The notes under the pieces were generated by a model. That model made no database searches. It was given only the letters and a program-made list of their open reading frames with translations, and was not told where the DNA came from. A DNA stretch of 7,827 nucleotides from an uncultured Pseudomonadota bacterium (GTDB lineage: Bacteria; Pseudomonadota; Gammaproteobacteria; Burkholderiales; Methylophilaceae). The stretch lies in assembly GCA_903854305.1 (NCBI GenBank), contig CAINWC010000109.1, positions 1 to 7,827 of the forward strand, read 5' to 3'. Below are positions 1 through 4,950 of the stretch, piece by piece. Position numbers and translations under genes: made by a program. The first letter of the stretch is position 1; the number at the start of each line of letters is the position of its first letter.

Positions 1-43
1 ATCTAAATCGCAGTTAACCGCGTTCATTGACAGCAACATCTAA
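1..43 (+). CDS. trxA: Thioredoxin, C-terminal end only (partial)
   Basis: An open frame entering from the left edge reads SKSQLTAFIDSNI and stops at TAA 41-43. This matches the last helix of thioredoxin 1, where a Ser/Lys-x-Gln-Leu-x-x-Phe-Ile/Leu-Asp-x-Asn pattern ends the protein (E. coli TrxA ends in a similar SKGQLKEFLDANLA). The CxxC active site lies outside the window. The position directly upstream of rho supports the call, because trxA-rho is a widespread proteobacterial arrangement. Thioredoxin is the cytoplasmic disulfide reductase recycled by thioredoxin reductase with NADPH. Only 13 codons are visible, so identity rests on this short match plus synteny. Confidence 0.8.
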   Translation, partial: SKSQLTAFIDSNI

Positions 44-64
44 ACCCATTACGCTACAAACATT

Positions 65-108
65 GTTATAAATGCTTGGTTAATTCAAAGCAATTGAGCA
101 TTTATAAC
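65..108. repeat. 12-bp perfect inverted repeat in the trxA-rho gap
   Basis: The arms GTTATAAATGCT (65-76) and AGCATTTATAAC (97-108) are exact reverse complements with a 20-base spacer. As RNA the stem could extend inward by G-U and A-U pairs (77-81 with 92-96). No T-run follows on either strand, so it is not a standard intrinsic terminator. It could be a 3' stabiliser of the trxA message, a structured rho leader or a protein-binding dyad. The right arm also contains TATAAC (103-108), a near-consensus -10 element, but the upstream hexamer TTAATT (80-85) is a poor -35. Confidence 0.6.
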
Positions 109-180
109 GTGAATAACACATACAACAGCAATAAATTTTAAGTCCGTAGTTTTCAATCATCCCCACACATATCTTGTTTT
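109..180 (+). promoter_or_regulatory. C-rich, G-poor rho leader, possible rut site
   Basis: From 121 to 180 there are 14 C and only 5 G, with the densest part at 154-170 (two tcaat/tcat units, then CCCC and CACACA). Unstructured C>G RNA is the hallmark of Rho utilisation sites. E. coli rho is known to be autoregulated by Rho-dependent attenuation in its leader. The same role here is an inference from composition and position only. Confidence 0.35.
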
Positions 181-191
181 AGTGAGCCTCC

Positions 192-1451
192 ATGCACTTA
201 TCCGACCTTAAACATCTACCCGTCACAGAATTAGTAGAAATGGCAATCGCCGACGAAATCGAAAATGCTAGCCGCATGCGCAAGCAAGATTTGATATTTG
301 CCATTTTGAAACACAAAGCCAAAAAAGGTGAAAGTATTTTCGGTGATGGCACACTTGAGGTGTTACAAGATGGATTTGGATTTCTGCGTTCGCCAGACAC
401 GTCGTATTTAGCTGGTCCAGATGATATTTACGTATCACCGTCGCAAATTCGCCGTTTTAATTTACATACTGGCGACACTATTCAAGGTGAAATTCGCATC
501 CCAAAAGATGGCGAACGTTATTTCGCTTTAGTTAAAGTGGACGTAGTCAATGGTGAAGCGCCTGAAAACACTAAACACAAAATCTTATTTGAAAACTTAA
601 CACCGCTATTCCCAACGATACCGCTCACACTAGAGCGCGACATTAAAGGCGTAGAAAATATAACCAGCCGTGTGATTGATATGATTGCACCAATCGGTCG
701 CGGACAACGTGGATTACTGGTTGCCAGTCCTAAAAGCGGTAAAACAGTCATGATGCAAAACATTGCACATGCCATTACCGCCAATCATCCTGATGTGATT
801 TTAATCGTACTGTTGATTGACGAGCGGCCTGAAGAAGTGACAGAAATGACACGTTCAGTGAAAGGTGAAGTTGTTGCTTCGACCTTTGATGAACCGGCAA
901 CACGTCACGTGCAAGTAGCTGAAATGGTGCTTGAAAAAGCAAGGCGCTTGGTTGAACATAAAAAAGATGTTGTGATTTTGTTAGACTCCATTACTAGATT
1001 AGCGCGCGCTTACAACACGGTCATACCGTCGTCAGGTAAGGTATTAACCGGTGGTGTTGATGCGAACGCGCTACAACGTCCTAAAAGATTCTTCGGGGCA
1101 GCCCGTAATATCGAAGAAGGCGGCTCACTCACCATTATTGCGACGGCATTGGTAGATACTGGCTCGCGCATGGATGATGTAATCTATGAAGAGTTCAAAG
1201 GTACGGGCAATATGGAAATCCATCTTGATCGTAAAATGGCTGAAAAACGTCAATACCCTGCAATTAATGTCAACAAATCTGGCACGCGTCGTGAAGAGCT
1301 ATTAATCGAAAAAGATGTGTTACAGAAAATTTGGGTACTCCGTAAACTACTTTACCCAATGGATGATATTGAGGCGATGGAGTTCTTGCTAGACAAAATC
1401 AAAGCCACTAAAAACAATGCTGACTTTTTTGACAGTATGCGCAGAGGCTAA
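192..1451 (+). CDS. rho: Transcription termination factor Rho
   Basis: Hexameric RNA-dependent ATPase/helicase that loads on C-rich nascent RNA and ends transcription; cytoplasmic. The 419 residues match E. coli Rho in length, and landmarks align without offset. The N-terminal RNA-binding domain (about 1-130) has the cold-shock RNP motif GFGFLR (61-66) and [10 protein letters not shown] (82-91). The ATPase core has Walker A PKSGKT (180-185), catalytic Glu211 in LIDERPEE, Walker B VILLD (261-265), the Q-loop around SGKVLTGG (281-288), the R-loop DTGSR (322-326) and arginine finger Arg366 in SGTRREE. Position 326 is Arg where E. coli has Lys, a conservative change. No insertion or prion-like domain is present. 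The start ATG has a weak upstream GTGAG (182-186). It follows trxA and precedes rpmE2; the leader may mediate autoregulation. Confidence 0.98.
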   Translation: MHLSDLKHLPVTELVEMAIADEIENASRMRKQDLIFAILKHKAKKGESIFGDGTLEVLQDGFGFLRSPDTSYLAGPDDIYVSPSQIRRFNLHTGDTIQGEIRIPKDGERYFALVKVDVVNGEAPENTKHKILFENLTPLFPTIPLTLERDIKGVENITSRVIDMIAPIGRGQRGLLVASPKSGKTVMMQNIAHAITANHPDVILIVLLIDERPEEVTEMTRSVKGEVVASTFDEPATRHVQVAEMVLEKARRLVEHKKDVVILLDSITRLARAYNTVIPSSGKVLTGGVDANALQRPKRFFGAARNIEEGGSLTIIATALVDTGSRMDDVIYEEFKGTGNMEIHLDRKMAEKRQYPAINVNKSGTRREELLIEKDVLQKIWVLRKLLYPMDDIEAMEFLLDKIKATKNNADFFDSMRRG

Positions 1452-1462
1452 ACCAACATACT

Positions 1463-1519
1463 ACCCAGCATAATTTATTCGCCTTGCATAGCAAGCCGAA
1501 TGTAAATATAATGCTGGGT
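1463..1519 (+). repeat. Nested stem-loop in the rho-rpmE2 gap
   Basis: The outer arms ACCCAGCAT (1463-1471) and ATGCTGGGT (1511-1519) are perfect complements. Between them is a second hairpin at 1478-1500: TTCG, a C-C mismatch, CTTGC, loop ATA, GCAAG, CGAA. It starts 11 bases after the rho stop codon. What follows is TATTAC, not a T-run, so intrinsic termination would be weak at best. It could be a 3' end or processing structure for rho mRNA, or a copy of a dispersed palindromic repeat. Confidence 0.6.
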
Positions 1520-1530
1520 TATTACAAAAA

Positions 1531-1555
1531 TACGTATATTTAAATGCGTATATTA
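1531..1555 (+). promoter_or_regulatory. AT-rich direct repeat/imperfect dyad, candidate rpmE2 promoter or operator
   Basis: The octamer CGTATATT occurs twice, at 1533-1540 and 1547-1554, 14 bases apart. Each copy contains TATATT, a 5/6 match to the -10 consensus. The 20 bases 1531-1550 also form an imperfect palindrome with TACG and CGTA ends. No convincing -35 hexamer was found at 16-18 bases from either copy, so promoter function is tentative. Confidence 0.25.
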
Positions 1556-1560
1556 ACTAG

Positions 1561-1577
1561 TGCCGTATCTTTCGGCA
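1561..1577 (+). promoter_or_regulatory. Small hairpin in the rpmE2 5' leader
   Basis: TGCCG (1561-1565) pairs with CGGCA (1573-1577) around a 7-base loop and is followed by AAAATAT. It sits just upstream of the rpmE2 Shine-Dalgarno TGAGG (1584-1588), which is 8 bases before the ATG. Leaders controlling L31 genes are described in other bacterial groups, so an autoregulatory role is conceivable, but this small stem matches no motif I can name. Confidence 0.3.
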
Positions 1578-1596
1578 AAATATTGAGGCTAAAATT

Positions 1597-1839
1597 ATGA
1601 AAGATGGAATTCATCCAGAATATCGCGACGTTATTTTTCAAGACGTTGGTGCAGACTTTACATTTATGACACGCTCTACTATCGCAGCTCGCGACACCAT
1701 CAAATGGACTGACGGTAAAGAATACCCACTCGTTAAAATCGAAGTGTCATCAAAATCACACCCGTTTTACACTGGTAAACAAATGATTTTAGATACAGCA
1801 GGTCGTGTCGATAAATTCCGTAAAAAATACGGCATGTAA
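1597..1839 (+). CDS. rpmE2: 50S ribosomal protein L31, type B (zinc-independent)
   Basis: An 80-residue L31 that bridges the large and small ribosomal subunits. The family signature is SHPFYTGKQ (53-61), and the N-terminal [10 protein letters not shown] and the C-terminal [11 protein letters not shown] are typical of type B proteins. There is no cysteine anywhere, so this is the C-minus form without the zinc ribbon of RpmE. In E. coli the equivalent (YkgM/RpmE2) is a Zur-controlled reserve copy. Here it sits in the rho neighbourhood and may be the main or only L31, which the window cannot settle. No Zur box resembling the GTTATA-n-TATAAC type was seen upstream. The start has a good TGAGG Shine-Dalgarno. 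A strong terminator follows, so the rho-rpmE2 unit probably ends here. Confidence 0.97.
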   Translation: MKDGIHPEYRDVIFQDVGADFTFMTRSTIAARDTIKWTDGKEYPLVKIEVSSKSHPFYTGKQMILDTAGRVDKFRKKYGM

Positions 1840-1842
1840 TCA

Positions 1843-1868
1843 ATATTTGCAATTTAATTTGCGAATAT
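1843..1868 (+). repeat. Stem-loop just after rpmE2 stop
   Basis: ATATTTGCAA (1843-1852) pairs with TTGCGAATAT (1859-1868) with one G-U pair and a 6-base loop. It lies between the rpmE2 stop and the main terminator stem. It may protect the 3' end or assist termination. Confidence 0.45.
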
Positions 1869-1869
1869 C

Positions 1870-1893
1870 AAGGCAGCTTAGGCTGCCTTTTTT
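1870..1893 (+). terminator. Intrinsic terminator after rpmE2
   Basis: AAGGCAGC (1870-1877) pairs perfectly with GCTGCCTT (1882-1889) around a TTAG loop. The last stem bases run into a T6 tract (1888-1893). This is a textbook Rho-independent terminator 30 bases after the rpmE2 stop, separating this unit from the next gene. Confidence 0.92.
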
Positions 1894-1951
1894 ATTTTCG
1901 TTTTATTTCCACAAAATATTTTTAGTTCTTTTTTAAGATCTCGTTAGAAAT

Positions 1952-1980
1952 TTCAGCTACAGGCTGCAATCAGTTAAAAT
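1952..1980 (+). promoter_or_regulatory. Weak candidate sigma70 promoter for the glycosyltransferase gene
   Basis: TAAAAT (1975-1980) matches the -10 consensus at 5 of 6 positions. TTCAGC (1952-1957), 17 bases upstream, is a poor -35 (3 of 6). A promoter is expected here because a strong terminator lies just upstream, but the match is modest. Confidence 0.25.
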
Positions 1981-2020
1981 CACTACATTAGTGCCACAAA
2001 GATAAACCCAACGAAAATAT

Positions 2021-3673
2021 ATGCGCTTTCAACTTGATCATGACTGGCAGGGCAACATGTCTACACCGCGCGCGCGCGTGGGTGACAGTGCGAAAATACA
2101 GCTATTATTGGCGTTATGTGCTATCTGGATACTGCTGGGCCTAGTTGGCCACGCCCCTTGGAAACCACTTGAATCCACTGGTATTAGCATCGTTAAATCC
2201 ATTTTGGATGGGGGAAGCCTAATCGCACCGTTGGCGAGTGGAGAGTCTTCACTAGAGTCACCGCCTTTATATTATTTAAGCGCGGCCGCTAGCGCCAAAA
2301 TTTTGGCACCATTTTTAAACATTCACGATGGCGCTAGATTAATCAATGCTATTTGGTTGTCTATCATTTTGCTTATGGTCGGCATGACAGGACGCGAGCT
2401 TTGGGAGCGTGGAACAGGTCGTCATGCAACGTTCATCATGATAGGCACGATTGGCTTGATGATAAGCGCTCACAGCTTAATTAATGACGTCGCCAGCCTA
2501 GCTTGTACTGCTTCAGGATTTTATGCCTTAGCGCTTTCCAACCGTCGTCCTTGGCGTGCCAGTGGATTATTAGGCATTTCACTGGGCGCTGGCTTTTTAT
2601 CTGACGGCCTAATGCCATTGCTAATCCTGACTGGCACAGCACTTATCTTGCCATTATTTTTTAACATATGGCGTACACGTAGTTTTATCACTGTGATAGC
2701 AACGGCATTTTTAATCGCAGCACCTATCATCGCAGTCTGGATTGTGATGATGCATTATTATGCTCCAGTATTACTCAATAATTGGTGGAAAGCGGATCTC
2801 AGCAGCTTCCATCAAGTCAATCACCTGTATTTTTTGCGTATTTTATTTTGGTATGCGTGGCCAGCGCTTCCACTAGCGCTACTCGGATTATGGCATTATC
2901 GCCAGCAATTACTGATTAAGCCGAAATTCCAACTTATTATTTGCTTTTTTATTGCTAGCCTATTTTTTTTAGGACTTGGTGCTACAACAAAAGACATTAA
3001 TGCACTACCTTTACTACTTCCTTTAGTTGCTCTTGGCGCAGGCAGTATTGAGCATCTTAAACGAGGCGTGGCCGCGGCATTAAACTGGTTTGGCGTAATG
3101 CTCTTCGGATTAATCGGTGCATTAATTTGGCTGGGCTGGTTGGCCATGATGACTGGTTATCCAGCTAAAATTAAAGCCAGAGTGCAGTTTCTATCTGGCA
3201 CCAATAACATTCATTTCAGCTGGATCACACTGATTATTGCACTTATCATTTCTGCAATTTGGATTTCCGTGTGCATTCGAGCCAAGCAAACGAACAAGTC
3301 TACGGTGACAAATTGGGCTGTAGGCATGACTTTCGGCTGGGGCTTGTTAATGACGCTTTGGTTGCCACTGATTGATTCCGCAAAAAGCTACCAACCTGTT
3401 TTTGCAAGTCTCAATAAAGCTTTACCAAAGCATTACCACTGCATTAGCAGCCTGAATGTTGCACAACCGCAACGCTTACTGCTCAACTACTACACCAATA
3501 TTAAATTGCAGCCATTTGAAAAAACACAGCAACTAAACTGTGATTTATATTTATTGCAAGACGTAAAAGGTGTCGGGGAAATGCACCCAGGCCAAGAATG
3601 GAAGCTTATCTGGAAAGGCAAACGTACCGCCGATAGAAAAGAAAACTTTAGATTGTTTCAGCGCAATAAATAA
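2021..3673 (+). CDS. PMT/ArnT-type (GT39-like) integral membrane glycosyltransferase
   Basis: Predicted inner-membrane enzyme of the PMT/ArnT superfamily, which transfers a sugar from a polyprenyl-phosphate donor; the substrate is unknown. A short hydrophilic N-tail leads into a first membrane segment (about 25-43), a first periplasmic loop with HAPWKPLE (44-51) and ESPPLYYLSAA (79-89), about ten further hydrophobic segments to residue 450, and a soluble C-terminal domain (about 455-550). KDINALPLLLPL (324-335) and the C-terminal CDLYLLQ (507-513) are typical of betaproteobacterial members. Relatives usually have PWKPDE and EKPPLYY; here Asp is replaced by Leu50 and Lys by Ser80, while Glu51 and Asp156 (LINDVA) remain. 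The 2021 ATG has no Shine-Dalgarno. The ATG at 2057 (residue 13) follows AGGG at 2049-2052 and may be the true start. It converges on fdsD. Family is confident; function is not. Confidence 0.85.
   Translation: MRFQLDHDWQGNMSTPRARVGDSAKIQLLLALCAIWILLGLVGHAPWKPLESTGISIVKSILDGGSLIAPLASGESSLESPPLYYLSAAASAKILAPFLNIHDGARLINAIWLSIILLMVGMTGRELWERGTGRHATFIMIGTIGLMISAHSLINDVASLACTASGFYALALSNRRPWRASGLLGISLGAGFLSDGLMPLLILTGTALILPLFFNIWRTRSFITVIATAFLIAAPIIAVWIVMMHYYAPVLLNNWWKADLSSFHQVNHLYFLRILFWYAWPALPLALLGLWHYRQQLLIKPKFQLIICFFIASLFFLGLGATTKDINALPLLLPLVALGAGSIEHLKRGVAAALNWFGVMLFGLIGALIWLGWLAMMTGYPAKIKARVQFLSGTNNIHFSWITLIIALIISAIWISVCIRAKQTNKSTVTNWAVGMTFGWGLLMTLWLPLIDSAKSYQPVFASLNKALPKHYHCISSLNVAQPQRLLLNYYTNIKLQPFEKTQQLNCDLYLLQDVKGVGEMHPGQEWKLIWKGKRTADRKENFRLFQRNK
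2067..2078 (+). repeat. (CG)6 dinucleotide tract in the glycosyltransferase 5' end
   Basis: Six uninterrupted CG units encode most of PRARV, starting 10 bases downstream of the candidate start at 2057. Gain or loss of one unit would shift the frame before the first membrane segment. Such alternating CG runs also favour Z-DNA. The tract stands out in AT-leaning surroundings. Confidence 0.9.
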
Positions 3674-3713
3674 TTCATCTACAATGTTTAGTCACTGAGC
3701 TAGGTCTAATTAC

Positions 3714-3729
3714 CACTAAAAGATTAGTG
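3714..3729. other. Weak symmetric hairpin between convergent genes
   Basis: CACTAA (3714-3719) pairs with TTAGTG (3724-3729) around a 4-base AAGA loop, overlapping the fdsD stop codon (3724-3726). It lacks a T-run on either strand. It is the only obvious structure in the 50-base convergent gap and is not a convincing terminator. Confidence 0.35.
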
Positions 3730-3954
3730 TGTGTGATTGCTGTTAATATGCACTTTAATAGCATCGCACACGATAGGTTCTAGTCCTTCACCATTGTTCT
3801 CAATGACATGCGCTAAAATTTGGTCGCGCATACTACTCGCCCAAAAGCGTATTAGATGCTGTGCGATATCTTGTTTAGCCTGCTCTTGGTCTGGAAAAGA
3901 TTTAAAAAAATCACCTATCTGATTGGCCATAGTCACTAAATGCTCTATTTTCAT
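3724..3954 (-). CDS. fdsD: NAD-dependent formate dehydrogenase delta subunit
   Basis: A 76-residue acidic and helical protein matching the FdsD family. MKIEHLVTMANQIGDFF (1-17) is the characteristic N-terminal helix, followed by an aspartate/glutamate-rich hinge (FPDQEQAKQDIAQHLIRFW, 20-38) and WASSMRDQI (38-46). It has no cysteine. In Rhodobacter capsulatus and Cupriavidus necator, FdsD is the small last gene of fdsGBACD and is needed for activity or stability of the complex; no catalytic role is known. It is the last gene of the operon here, 97 bases after fdhD. The ATG has only a weak upstream GAG about 10 bases away. The spacer is very AT-rich and shows no clear terminator, so cotranscription with fdhD is likely. 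Confidence 0.92.
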   Translation of the reverse strand: MKIEHLVTMANQIGDFFKSFPDQEQAKQDIAQHLIRFWASSMRDQILAHVIENNGEGLEPIVCDAIKVHINSNHTH

Positions 3955-4051
3955 ACGTAAATTACTCTTTTAATTTCAATTGGTTTTAAGGTTATATCTG
4001 TATTCTTTTCATGCTTGTTTTGAAATACTTTACTTCCAATAATCCTATATT

Positions 4052-4912
4052 TTACAAAGTTATATTTTCCGGATGAGAATACACCACGTAACTATTTTCG
4101 CGCGCAAACCCTACCAGCGTTAAATTGCATTGCTCTGCCACCCTAATAGCTAAACCAGTTGGCGCTGATATTGCTACTAACATATTAATACCAGCACTAA
4201 CGGTTTTTTGCACCATTTCGTAGCTGGCACGGCTGGTTGTGAGTACAAAACCTTGTTTGCTTGACTTTGACTCCAATTGATCCTTTTTCGCCATTGCACC
4301 AATGAGCTTATCCAAAGCGTTATGGCGGCCTACATCTTCACGAATCAACTCAACAACACCTTGCATATTAACCCAAGCACTAGCGTGCGTAGCGCCTGTA
4401 AGTGCCTGCATTTTTTGTTGCTGGCGAATGTTTGCAAATGCTTGATTAATCATTCGACCAGCAATTTTAACTGTTTTGTCACTCAATTTTGTAGCAGGAA
4501 TTCGCAAGGCCTGTTCTAAGCTTTCACTGCCACATAAGCCACAGCCAGTGCGACCGGTCATACTGCGACGCTTTTCTTTTAGGCGCTGAAAACAGCTGGT
4601 TGCAACGTCTAAGTGTAATTCAAAACCTTGAGGCTGCTGCACGACTTCTACACTGTATAAATCATTAGGCGTATCTAATATCCCTTCGCTTAAAGAAAAA
4701 CCTAAGGCAAAATCCTCAAGGTCTTGCGGTGTTGCCAGCATTACGGCATGTGATATGCCGTTGTAGACCAATGCTATTGGCACCTCTTCTGCGATCACAT
4801 CCATTTTGGCTTCAACAATATCTGCTTGATGCCTTGTGACTGCGTAATCGCCTGTGGCTGCATTGTTAAACATTATCGAGGAATCACAGAATTCCTTTAC
4901 CTGAGTATTCAC
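4052..4912 (-). CDS. fdhD: Formate dehydrogenase accessory sulfurtransferase FdhD (FdsC)
   Basis: Cytoplasmic maturation factor that binds bis-MGD cofactor, passes sulfur from a cysteine desulfurase to it and helps insert it into FdsA. The 286 residues carry the family hallmarks: EVPIALVYNG (43-52), the GRTGCGLCG motif (120-128) with the CxxC pair Cys124/Cys127, THASAW (175-180), REDVGRHNALDK (191-202), TTSRASYEMVQK (225-236) and APTGLAIRVAE (250-260). The start is GTG at 4910-4912: TAA lies immediately upstream in frame and AGG (4920-4922) sits 7 bases before it. The first in-frame ATG (residue 14, 4871-4873) has no close Shine-Dalgarno. It begins 38 bases after fdsA and precedes fdsD, the standard A-C-D order; in fds operons it is often called fdsC. 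Confidence 0.96.
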   Translation of the reverse strand: MNTQVKEFCDSSIMFNNAATGDYAVTRHQADIVEAKMDVIAEEVPIALVYNGISHAVMLATPQDLEDFALGFSLSEGILDTPNDLYSVEVVQQPQGFELHLDVATSCFQRLKEKRRSMTGRTGCGLCGSESLEQALRIPATKLSDKTVKIAGRMINQAFANIRQQQKMQALTGATHASAWVNMQGVVELIREDVGRHNALDKLIGAMAKKDQLESKSSKQGFVLTTSRASYEMVQKTVSAGINMLVAISAPTGLAIRVAEQCNLTLVGFARENSYVVYSHPENITL

Positions 4913-4919
4913 TTAAATA

Positions 4920-4922
4920 CCT
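4920..4922 (-). promoter_or_regulatory. Ribosome binding site deciding the fdhD GTG start
   Basis: On the minus strand TTAGG is followed by TATTTAA and then GTG, giving an AGG core with 7-base spacing. The TAA directly before GTG closes the frame, so no longer version of FdhD is possible. Confidence 0.6.
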
Positions 4923-4950
4923 AACATGCTCGCCGCTGCACCACCGACCT

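Noticed and set aside
109..141. GTG-started 10-codon ORF in the rho leader, considered as a rhoL-like leader peptide
   Set aside because: No good ribosome binding site, asparagine-rich content expected from AC-rich DNA, and no recognisable similarity to a known leader peptide.
518..784. 88-codon minus-strand ORF opposite rho
   Set aside because: It covers the rho RNA-binding/Walker A region and shows no start signal or family signature.
1521..1560. Zur-box possibility upstream of rpmE2
   Set aside because: The palindrome has TACG/CGTA ends and does not resemble the GTTATA-n-TATAAC type of Zur site, so I do not call it.
2282..2289. GCGGCCGC (NotI-type) octamer in the glycosyltransferase gene
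   Set aside because: Fits the Ala-rich coding sequence (SAAAS) and shows no associated junction or cassette boundary.
4277..4519. 80-codon plus-strand ORF opposite fdhD
   Set aside because: Antisense shadow of conserved FdhD motifs; no ribosome binding site or recognisable domain.
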